DNA of 64,000 bases from Dermatophagoides farinae. Lineage: Eukaryota > Arthropoda > Arachnida > Sarcoptiformes > Pyroglyphidae. Below the pieces are notes generated by a model. It saw nothing but the letters and a program-made list of their open reading frames with translations, ran no database searches and was not told the DNA's origin. Shown piece after piece: positions 53,101-64,000 of the stretch. Every line of letters begins with the position of its first letter. The stretch's first letter is position 1. The stretch is taken from positions 4,345,001 to 4,409,000 of the forward strand of contig NC_134679.1 in NCBI RefSeq assembly GCF_024713945.1, written 5' to 3'. The position numbers and the translations under genes are program-made.

Positions 53101-56100
53101 AAAGAAAAAAATTTATGAAGTATCATTTTCTTTCTTCATGATTCCATAATAATAACACAGTTTATGGATCAAAGTCTAAAAATTTGTTGCTGTTTGTTGT
53201 TGTATAATAAAAAAATATATAGCCATATGGTATGCAATTATTGTATGACGAATTTGTCGATCATCAAGATGTTAATGGATATTTTGGAAAAGCGAAAAAG
53301 AAAAAATTCCCATAAATGCCTATTTTTTTCTAGAAAAAAAAACATTACACAATTATTGCTATAATGACGGCTATTATTCTTGTAATAGATGATGATGATG
53401 ATGAGTCCTTCATATGAATATACAATGAAACGAATGGAAAAAAAAGTGAAAGGAAAATTATGGGAAAAAAACCTTGCCTTTTTCGGTATTATTTCTTGTT
53501 GTTCAACGTATACATTCATAAATAATCACACATCACACGATATTAATTCTAATTAATTAATTAATTAATCATTTCAAATGATAATTTTCATTTTCATTTG
53601 GTCAAAAAGATAAAAACAAAACAAAACAAACAAATGTCACAAGAGTGAAATTTATTTATTTTTTTTTCTGTGATAAATTCTTCAATCATTTAGCAACAGG
53701 TTAAGTGAAAGTGTGTTTGTGTGTGAAATTGAATGTATTTTTTTTTTTTGCTTAGAAAAAAAAGTATCACGATAATCTCAAGTTGAGAAATCATCATTGT
53801 TCATTGATGTTAAGTTATGATTTATATATAATAATAATATAATACATTGTCCCAGATTCATGAAAATGAAGATTACTTAGACAGAGATGACAAATCTTAT
53901 TTGATAATTCTGAAACATTGAGATGATGACGATGATGATGAAATGAAATTATGCCCATCAATATTTAGCTTGCTTATTATTATGCGGTTATTATACATAA
54001 ACATTTCACTTTTCAAAATTGATTTTTTTTCTAGTTTGAAAATTGAATAATAAACATGCAAAAGGAAATCCTAGAAAATCAAACAAATCAACTTCAACAA
54101 CAACAACAAGGAGAAGCAAAAAACAGAAAAAAAATGTTTGTAAAAATATTATAACATCCGTATAATCATCAATGACCTGTTGTGTGTATTTGAGTTTGTC
54201 TAATCAAACAAATTCAACAAATCAGAATGAAAGTTTTTTTTTTTTAACCACCAAAAATACCAAATCAAATTATTATGATCGAACCTTTGGCCAAACTTGG
54301 AATAGGTCGTAAACGCTAATGACATACATAATTGGTAAAATACATGGTAAATAAGTTGTTCAGTGCTTAAAAAAAACAACAACTTGTCGAAAGAAACAAA
54401 AAAAAAAACATTCACTCTTAAAGTAAATAATACACTACCTTTATTTTATCATTTATGGTTAAAAATTGACAGAAGAAAATTTTTTTTTTCAGAAAAAAAA
54501 TGATGATGATGATGACCATTGTATATGATCAATAAAGTATTTGTCATTTTACTTATCCATCTTTTATTGTTTTCAGAAAAATAAAAATGGAAGAAAAATT
54601 CATAACGATCTATATAGCAAAAAAAAATTTGAACATCCTCTTCTTCCGGCTTGTTTTTTTCTGGTTGTTGATGATCATTTATATTCGTAAAAAAAATTTT
54701 TTTGATTTTTTTTTTCATTGAAAAAAAATTCAATTTTCAACAACAATCATGTTCCGTTGGCCAATATATGAATGAACATCATTTTTTTTTATTTCAATAA
54801 GTGATTATACCACCACTATGGTTATTTGATGAAGGAAAGAAATCCAATTTTCTTTTTCTTTTTTTTCTCATTTCTTTTCTATGATGAACAAACGGTAATC
54901 AAATGTTGATCATCATCATCATCATCATCATCACCATCTTGATCATCATTTACGAATTGTTCGAATCTTCGTGTGATTTTTTTTACCGTTTCATCTTTTA
55001 TACCAAACTATTTGTTTATTTGTGTATCTCTCTTTCTCTCTCTCTCGGTATTCATCAAAGCCATTTTGATGAAGAAAAAAAGGACCAAAATCCCTTGATG
55101 ATGACACAGTAATGATAAGGATCGAAACAACAAAAAAAAACATTGATTTGAAAATGTGTGAGAAAGAAAAATGAATGTTTATATGAATGGCCAACAATAC
55201 AAGGTATTACAAACAAAGACACAAATATACAGATCCCGGATGAATGATGCACACTCACATCATCCAGATCATCATCAAGAACCGGGAACCGAAATTTAAA
55301 GGAAAAAAATTTATTAATGTCCAAATATGATGAATATTGAAATAAGAAAAGAAAAACGAAATGCCATAAATCTCTTTACACGATTTAATCTTTCAAGCTT
55401 CCGACTGTATGTTTTTTTTTGAATGAATATAATGAACAATCAAAAAAAATGATATCGATCTATAGGGGGAAGCCATAGTCATTATGAATCGATTTAACTG
55501 TATCTTACTGTGTCTTAGGAGCTCTGTGTATAAGCTGGTTTCGATTAGTTAGTGGCTTCTTATTTCATCGATAAAAATCATGAAAATTAATTCAAGATAG
55601 TATAATTTTCAAGATGCGTATATATTTTTGGATCATTTTAAATCATCAGCAAAAAAAAAAAAAAAAAATAAAAAAAAATATTGCACTGTTTCATATATAT
55701 TATTATTATCCTACAGATTAGATTTTAAGAAATCTTATTCGAAACGTTAAAATGCAATCATTAAAAATTGTGTGATTGAAACTGATTAAAAAAAAGATCG
55801 ATCTATTACTGATGATCACATCTGAAGATCGATCCGGAAATGACAAATACAATCTTACAAGTGATGATGTTGAAAATTTCATCAGTTTGTCATTTGTTGT
55901 TGATGATGATGATGATTTTCTACACCTTTTTGGATTTCTATTTGACAAAATAACAAGAGTTCATTATAATTTCAAATTGAAATCCAACAAATGGAGAAGA
56001 TAACATGAAAAGGAAATCGCCAGCGACTCGAAGGCTTTTTTCACCTCTACAATATTCTAATTTTTTTTTATCAGTCTAATTTTAATTCGATTGCCGCCCA

Positions 56101-59100
56101 AATAGAAAATGGATCGATGGATCATCTGATGAATGAGATGAAAAAAAAAGAAGGAAGGACGACGAAAGCAAAATTAGTTTTTTCTATTTGTTTATCTTTT
56201 TTACTTCATTACCTATATCTATATGGCTTCTATATCAGCTTATCATAATGAATCAATCGATCCATTTATTTCTAATGGCAATGATGATGATGATGATGAT
56301 GATGATGAATGGCCAATTGTATTTGAAAATTGTTCCAAATTTTCGTTCGTGAGTAAGGAAATCAACATGTCTTGAAGGAAAAAAAAATTTTTAACCAGAA
56401 CAAATATCATCACGAATATAAATAGTGTTTAGTTTTTAAATCAACTTCAAATTCAAAATGAAAAAAATGTAAAAATAAAAAAATTCGGAAAATTTTTTTT
56501 GTTGAGAAATGTCTAATTTAACTTATTTTGACCGTTTTGGGTTATTTTGGCCAAAAACACACAATTTGATTTTTTTTCACTTTGAAATGGCATTTTTTTT
56601 TTCGATTTTTTTTGTGCTGTGAGAATTTTTTCGTTATTTTCGTTAATTCTTCGATGTCTGGTCAACACCAAAGTGTTGTAAATCAAAATCTATTCATTTT
56701 ACAATCACACACACACACATGGCCAATAAAAAAAAATAAATTTCCAATGTCAATATATGTCTGGTATGTGTTTATAGCTTGTTGGAATTGAATTTTAAAC
56801 AATTTTTCTTTTTAGATAAATTTTTTTTTCTGTATACATACAAACTGTTTGATTATTTTTTTTCGGAAGAAATCTCTAAAGTGGTCAGTTGTTGACCCGA
56901 AATTCTAAATCGTCATCATCAACAGATCTATAAATCGTTTTCGGACACTAAATTAACTTTTATTCATTGATCATTCATTTATAGTAAAAGGTATTTCTTT
57001 CTTTCTTTTTTCCCTTACAATATTTCAATGACAAACCTAGTGAATTGACATTTCGAACCGAAAAAAAATAGTCACCAAAGAAATAGAAGGAAAAAATCTA
57101 AATTATTAAAGATTGAATTGAATGGCTGGCCTTTCAAAATTTAATGATGAACTGTCATCAAAAAAAAAACAGAAGGCAAGATTGTCATCATTCGATATGG
57201 AATAATGAATGTATTTTGATTATTTTCCTTCACAAGATGAATATCCCGGATTTTTATTTTCTGAAAATTTTATTCTAATTAGAATTCATATATATATAGT
57301 TTTATTATTATTATAAGATCATAATCAGGTTATATCTCATTTTTTTGTTGTTGTTGTTGTTCTCTTTTTCCTCATGATAAACCAAACTTGTCTTTGTTTC
57401 GTTTTGTTAGATGATAATCCTTATGTGGTTTTTTTTCAAAATGCTCAACTTGTTATTGACACTATAGCTAATCATGAATAAACATTACTGCGAAATGTTT
57501 ATGTTATTTTTTTTTATCCTTACTTGAATCCACAATTTAGCATTATTAATCTCAATATATTCCTTATCACTTAATAATTTACATCACTAAGCCAATATTT
57601 TTTTTTTGACATCCACTGGAATGATTAAGCCATGACACACAAATCAGTGTCATATCCTGGTAGTGTCAGTAGTAGTATACCGTAAATTGTTTTATAGTCG
57701 GCCAAAATCGTTTTTCTACCGATTGGCACCAATATACATGATTATGAATAGAATATTTGTCACTCATTTGATCAATCATTTCATCTTTATATATCTAATA
57801 TATACAAGGAGGCTAGAACTTTTTTTTCAATAAGACGTTCCAGAAACTTTGTAATTTTACTCAATTTGTAATAGCTACAGCTTTTTTCCCATTCCTATTT
57901 AGTTTTCTTGATCAATTTTTAAAATTTGGTGCCAAATTGATGGCCAGAAAAAAAATTTATCCAATGTGGGGATGGATACATGGCACCTATAAATAGCTTG
58001 AATTTTTTTGTTGTGTTTTTTTTTCTCATCTGATTGATGTTATATTTTGTGTTCAAGCTTGTGATCAGATAAGTTTAGTAATTTTAAATTTTCTTCTTCT
58101 TCTTCTTCTGGGTTAATGATTGATAAATTAATGTTGAATGTTATGTTCTTTAGTTAATGTGTTATATGGTCCTCATTTCATTGATTACTTTGGCTACCAT
58201 TATTTTTATTGGTCCCATTCGGTACGATTCGGCGGAAATATATTCATATATCATATATATGTTTGGTGTCAATGGGTGTCATCGAATGAATTTTGAATGT
58301 AATTTAAATCAAATTTTTTTCTTTTCTTTTTTTTTTTTTTTTTGATTACGATTTCGTAAGGGAAAATTTTGTTGACTTATTTTTATTATTAATTTTATCT
58401 TAAATTTCAAATTTTTGGTTGATGATGATCATGATTATGATGGCGATATTCAATTCATTTGAATTTGATTAGGTTTTGTTGTCATTAGTATGAAAATGAA
58501 AATTTTTTTTTTCATTAAATCTCAGATGACTTTAATTTTTCGAATGATAAAAATCCTGGAGAAGAAAAAAAAACTAGACTAATTAATTGACAAGGAAAAA
58601 AAAATTCACAGATGTAATTGGACTTAGAATCATATCAGATATCATAAAATCATCCCTATATCATTCAGCTCAGTTAGTCATGTCAATTACTATATGAAAA
58701 TTTTCGAATTAATTACCACCACTACCACCACCACCACCACCGGTTCACCATTAATGAATGGTGAACTTTTTCACGCATTCTGAAATTTTTAAATTTTTTT
58801 TTAAATTTTGGCCACGACTAACAGTCTGAATTGAATCATTTGGTTTTTTTTCATTGATCAACTATTATTATATGTGTCACCTATTCTCATTAACATTGAT
58901 GATCTAATTTAAAGTGGCCGATTTTAATGATTCGTATTGAAAATAATTTGAATTCAAGATCCCGGAACCAGGTAATTTAAGACCAACAAAAAAAAGAAAA
59001 AGAAAGAAATTCAATCATCATCAATAAATCATTATTTTATCAACAAAAATAATCATCATAAGATTGAATCAATGAAAAAATTGGACCTTGAATGCCGAAA

Positions 59101-60978
59101 ATTGAATCATATAACAAAAACAAAAAAAAATTGCTAATTCAAGATCAAAGCTTCTCAAGTCGGATTATGATGGATTACACAAGACTTTATTATTTTTATT
59201 GAGAAAAACATTGAAAAATGATCATTTTCAGGTTGAATCATTTGATGATTCTACCAATATCATCATCATTGTACATTTGTATATTCACAACAATTCGAAT
59301 CCATTCACTTGACTGACACTGATTGAAACATCACCATTTCATCACTACGTTGCGGCATCATGATCATACTTTTATTTTAGGATTTTATTTACAAATCAAA
59401 ATTATCGAGAGAAAAAAAAAACTGAAAAAATAAACGATAAACCGAAACGGATTCAAAATATCATAGAAAAAAAAACTTTATTGAAAATAACATCAACATC
59501 AACAACAACAACAACAACTGTTGTTTGTTGATGATGATGGAATATAAAAATAGAATCTACACATGCATATAAAGAGTTTGTGGTGATAGTATTTGTCCCT
59601 CATCATATCATCATCATCATCATCATCAACTAAAATAAAATAAAAAAACAACGACCTGGAACATTCAAAAAAAAAACATCTCAATCTTGACCAAAGAACG
59701 AAAAAAAAACAAGTCTTCTAATCATCAAAGTATGGCAATCACTCACACGAATGGATGGGATCCATATGGATTTTTTCTTTTACTTTTCCATTCAAATTAG
59801 CTAGATTGATCAGAGAAAATGTATGTCTGTATGTAAAAAACAATATTGGATCTTAACTAGAGACTTTTCTTTAGTATTAATTTGAATTTGAACAGACAAA
59901 AACACACACACACACACACACACAGAGAGAGGGATTGTTATTGTATATTCATAAAAACAACATATCATCATCAATTTTGAAAATTATAATAATGAAAAAT
60001 CATGATCATCAAGATGTTGTCAGTGAGTAGTTTAGTTGAAGGCAACAATAAAAGGTATACCTGTATACCTGCCAAAAGCCTAGTATCATCATCGACAAAA
60101 AAAAGGTACCCATTGTAGCCACTTGTGAATGTTTGAATTTGTTTGTTTGTTTCGCGTGTCTTTTTTTTTTTTGCTTAGATTCACATTTACAATTGTTTTT
60201 CTTTTTTTTTTTTTTTGGTTTTGCTTTCAATTTTTCATTCAAATATTTCTTTCTTTCATTTGTTTGTTTATTTGTTATATCTAGAAAGATTTATCAGATA
60301 AAAAAAATCATCATCAGATTTCAACACTTGCAGTGGTTGTTCATTGGTTGATTTTATAAAAAAAAGCACGAATTCAATTGGTTAACACCTTTTTTTCGTT
60401 GGTTTCTGATGATTATCACTTTGATGCTTTCATTCTTGATTATAAATTCAATTGTTCATCATCATTCTCTAGATCTAATTTCTAATTTTAGATATATATG
60501 ATTACAAATCAGATCATTCATTCTTTTAGGCTTTTATTCTTCATAAGTTCTTCCAACAACAACAACAACAACAAAAAGGTTGACGTAACTATTAAGAAAT
60601 CATTAATTTTCTTAAAATCATAACCTAAATACAACCATATGACACCATTTTGAGTATGTATTTGTTTTTCATAATTCATCATTTTTTTGTGATAACGATC
60701 ATCATTAAAGAAGAATGGCACACATCATGTCGATAGATTCAACGTTCATTATCATAAGGGTTGATCACCATAAATAAACAATCAATTTTATGATGATGAT
60801 AATGATGAAAAAAAACCAGAATATAATCAACCAATCTAGTTACGAACATAATCTTTGATTTTTTTTAGTATCTCAAAAAAAAAACAAACAAGAATCTCTT
60901 TCAAATAATTCGAATAATTTTTTTCTTGAAATCGAATGAGAATTTGTTTCAATAAATTTCAACACAAAAAACACTATT

Positions 60979-61058
60979 CTGCCATCTAACATTGAAAATC
61001 TCAAGTTTTATCCGATGTTTATATATAAAACTATTATAATCTGAAAATTAGATGGCAG
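60979..61058. repeat. 80-nt imperfect hairpin with AGATGGCAG ends
   Basis: CTGCCATCTAA (60979-60989) and TTAGATGGCAG (61048-61058) are exact inverted copies. A second inverted pair, AGTTTTAT (61004-61011) and ATAAAACT (61025-61032), flanks a 13-nt loop. The size resembles a microRNA precursor or a very small MITE, but the middle of the stem pairs poorly and the sequence matches no microRNA known to me. Confidence 0.6.
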
Positions 61059-64000
61059 CACAAGGTTTAGGGAACAAAAATCATTGATTTCACTTTTTCA
61101 TATTTAAAAAAAAAAAAAATTACCACACAATTTTCAGCACATTTAAATCAAATCAACATCATCATCGCTTTTGTTGTTGACTTTGGTTTAATTTTCAAAC
61201 ACACACTTTTTTTCATATATATGGCACGATCTTTGACGAAAATACCGTTTTTACCAAGATTCGTCATAGAATGTCAACCTATGATTTCAATGTAATTATC
61301 ATTAGATCTACAAAAAAAAAAAAAAATGATCGACACGGTACCTAGCCGTACCTCCTCAACTAGATCAAATCTTTCTAACGTCGTTGATGATGAGGATGAT
61401 GATAATCATTAAATCACGACCGCGTTTTTTCAGTTATTATAGCCACGAATAAATTGAGTGTTTGGGGGTAGTAATCTGGATTTTTTTTCTACTGCATCTA
61501 TCTGTATATCGACAAGAAAAATTTTCATAGTTTAATTGGCTCTAACAAGAAAAAATGCTTTAATCAGTGTATGTGTGTGTGTGTGTGTTTGTACTCGGAT
61601 TCTTGCTTGAAATTGGCCGATATGAAAATAAAAAAAAAATCACAATGAAAACCAGAATTGTTCATCATAAGACAATAGGTCATCATAATCATTATTATTA
61701 TTATCATAGTCGTCGTCATCGAACATCATCACCATTTGTTCATCGAATCAGCAATCTCTTCCTTGTTTAATTTACCAATTCGATTGTTTGATCTGTATCT
61801 TTTTGGAGAAAAATGGAAAAAAATATAAAATAAAATTATCATAATTGAGCTAGTAAAACAAAACACAAAAAGGAAAAATAAATAGCCGATAATTAGCGTT
61901 TGGTTTGGTTTTTGCCCATTTGTGATCATGATCATCATCATCATAATAATAACCATAACCATATCAAATATATCGAAATGCAATAGCAGCCATTTATTTT
62001 ATTCCACTACTATATTAGGCCGCCATATTTATTTATCATTTGATTCAGAAAAACAACAACAACAACAAAACAACCATTCCAATGATTGACCTGATTGATC
62101 ATCATCAAATAGATATATTAATCTTATCAATGGCTATAATAATAAATAAATAAATGTTTTTTTTAGAAGGAAGGTCATCATCATCATCATCGTCATATCA
62201 TCGCCAATAATAAATACAACTTGTATTTTGATTGATTATTGTCTATCGATATTTGATTTATCCGTATAAAATGAACATTCAAAAAATATTCGACACACGT
62301 ATGTTCGAAAAATAACTATCTGAATACCTGAATTGTATTCTTTAATAATTGTTCATAGCTTGATTGCTATAGCAAGTTGTTGTTGTTGTTGTTGATGATG
62401 ATCAATTCTTCTATTAAAATTGCATAAATCTGATCATATGTTGAATTCCATGTTGATGATATTTGTCTTGTTCAAACATTTAAGAGGTTAAAGAAACAAA
62501 CAACATTTGATGAAACTGGCCTATGATCGGTTATTGGTTTTATACATCATTTATTGGTGTTGAATTAATACATATTTCATGAATTGATGCAATATAAAAA
62601 AAATTAACCTGAATGACCCACACCTGAATTTTTTTTGTTGTTGTTGTTGTTATTTCTTTATCTCATCTCATTTTGGTAAATGCCATTTAAACTTTTTTTT
62701 ATTTTATATCTTATCTTAAAAAATGTCTATTTCCTGTCGTTTTTTATTTCCGGATTGATATTTGTGCAAAACCTTTATTCCTGTATGGATTATATTTTTG
62801 AGATTATAATGGCCGGATTTTATATATTCATTTAATTTTTTGAAATTCACACATTTGATAAATTTCATATTTTGCCATCGCTCATCATATCATCATCATT
62901 GGAATTAGTTTGTTCAGCTTTAATCTTATTTCCTATAAATCTATATCTATATAGATGATTAATTTACGTAAAAAAAAAAATTTTTTTTGTTTTAATTACA
63001 ACATTTCTCTCTCTCTCTCTCTCTATCACTCTAATTACTCAATATTTTTTTTTATTGGTTGCAAAATAACAAATTGCGAACAACAACATCAACACAGAAT
63101 TATAATACTTCATCATAGGTACTATAGTAAACCGAAAAAAAAATTAACGAAAAATAAAAACACACCAATAAGATTGTTAATCATTGAACTAACTGGTTGT
63201 TGTATACAACAGGGAAAAAAATGATGATGATGATGATAATCAAATATAAGTAGAAAAATATGTTCGTAGAGAGCTCAATATTTTTTTTTTTTGTTTGTCC
63301 CTCCAATTATCAAAAATTGAAGGATGCACCGAATTAATTCAATATATTTATATATTAACTATGCTAAAAATTTATATGACCATATATATACTATATACTT
63401 TATATAGTAATATCAATGACCAAAATGATAAAAAGAAATTCGTTTCCTGATTCAAATTTTGTCATTTGTCATTTTCTTTTCTCAAATTTCACCAGAAAGC
63501 CTTTTTTTGCATTTTTTTTTGAAGAAATTCCTTGATATCGCTACTCGTTTTTTATCACATTTTTCATTATTATATATTCGTTATATGTCAATATTGTAAA
63601 TTTCGCCTTTGCTTGAATCATGAAAAAAATTTTGAAGGTTTTTTTTTCTTTGAATTTTTTTACAAATAATTAGCATCTCCCTCCAACATATTTTTGCAGT
63701 TAATCTTGTCCTGTTTTTTTTTATTATATACAAGGTACAATATCGATGATGAATTAGTTCAATCAGGCACATTCATTCAGGATTTGAATCGAGCATCATC
63801 ATGTACGGATGTTTTTATTTTTTTGGTTGGTTGATGATGTTGACCTTGTTTGTTTGTCACCTGCCGGTACGATTCATTCATTCATTCTGCCTTTTCTTTT
63901 GAAATGGTAAAAAATTTTTTCTTTTTTTTCGCTATGAATTCAATGGCGTTTGATAATCATTAACCGGATAGCGGTATTTCATCATCAACACCATGATAAT

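Larger units (their letters stand above)
45458..64000. other. Long gene-free AT-rich region
   Basis: About 18.5 kb without a supported coding region, tRNA or rRNA. All long frames are Phe/Ile/Lys-rich or made of simple repeats. It contains many microsatellites: (TG)n 45557-45584, CT-rich 47185-47222, (CA)n 47357-47378, 47664-47686, 52011-52032 and 59902-59924, (CT)n 63006-63024, and many ATC runs. A slightly GC-richer patch lies at about 55465-55560 and a hairpin at 60979-61058. It may be intergenic DNA or long introns of genes outside the window. Confidence 0.6.

Noticed and set aside
55465-55560. GC-richer patch as a structured RNA gene
   Set aside because: Only a 7-bp complementary pair (GAAGCCA/TGGCTTC) is visible; no known RNA signature.
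60051-60070. Near-palindrome AGGTATACCTGTATACCT as an operator
   Set aside because: Imperfect, isolated, and not next to any gene.

Overview
The window looks like nuclear DNA of an arthropod, most likely a small-genome acariform mite of the Dermatophagoides/Sarcoptes kind. This rests on very AT-rich DNA, pervasive ATC/GAT, AAC/GTT and CA microsatellites, short GT-AG introns (56-71 nt, plus a few long ones), the standard code, and gene content (a one-domain chitin-binding protein and an ABCG half-transporter). Species assignment is inference.

Four protein-coding genes are supported. (1) 4632-12984 (+): a ~2,740-residue low-complexity, probably nuclear protein with three AT-hooks. Its frame is interrupted near 5290 and inside a GAT repeat near 8663, besides two clear short introns. 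(2) 13798-17409 (-): a five-exon ABCG-type half-transporter of 943 residues. Its third intron holds a near-perfect inverted repeat with arms of about 194 nt. (3) 18793-25580 (-), probably continuing to a signal-peptide exon at 31983-32115: a large secreted Ser/Gln/Pro-rich protein ending in one type-2 chitin-binding domain, probably a cuticle or matrix component. (4) 42981-45457 (+): a Lys/Ser-rich basic protein with 23 consecutive seven-residue Pro/Ser repeats, preceded by a TATA box.

Layout: 1-4631 has no supported gene. Genes 1 and 2 are convergent, with an 813-bp gap. Genes 2 and 3 lie on the same strand, 1.4 kb apart. Genes 3 and 4 are divergent across about 10.8 kb. The last 18.5 kb (45458-64000) is AT-rich, microsatellite-laden and without supported genes. 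No tRNA, rRNA, CRISPR array or intact transposase gene was seen. Nothing suggests the four genes form one pathway.

The most unusual structure is the intronic inverted repeat at 14963-15515. Transcribed with the ABCG gene, it would fold into a long double-stranded hairpin, a plausible source of endogenous siRNA or of intron-level regulation. No target-site duplication is evident.
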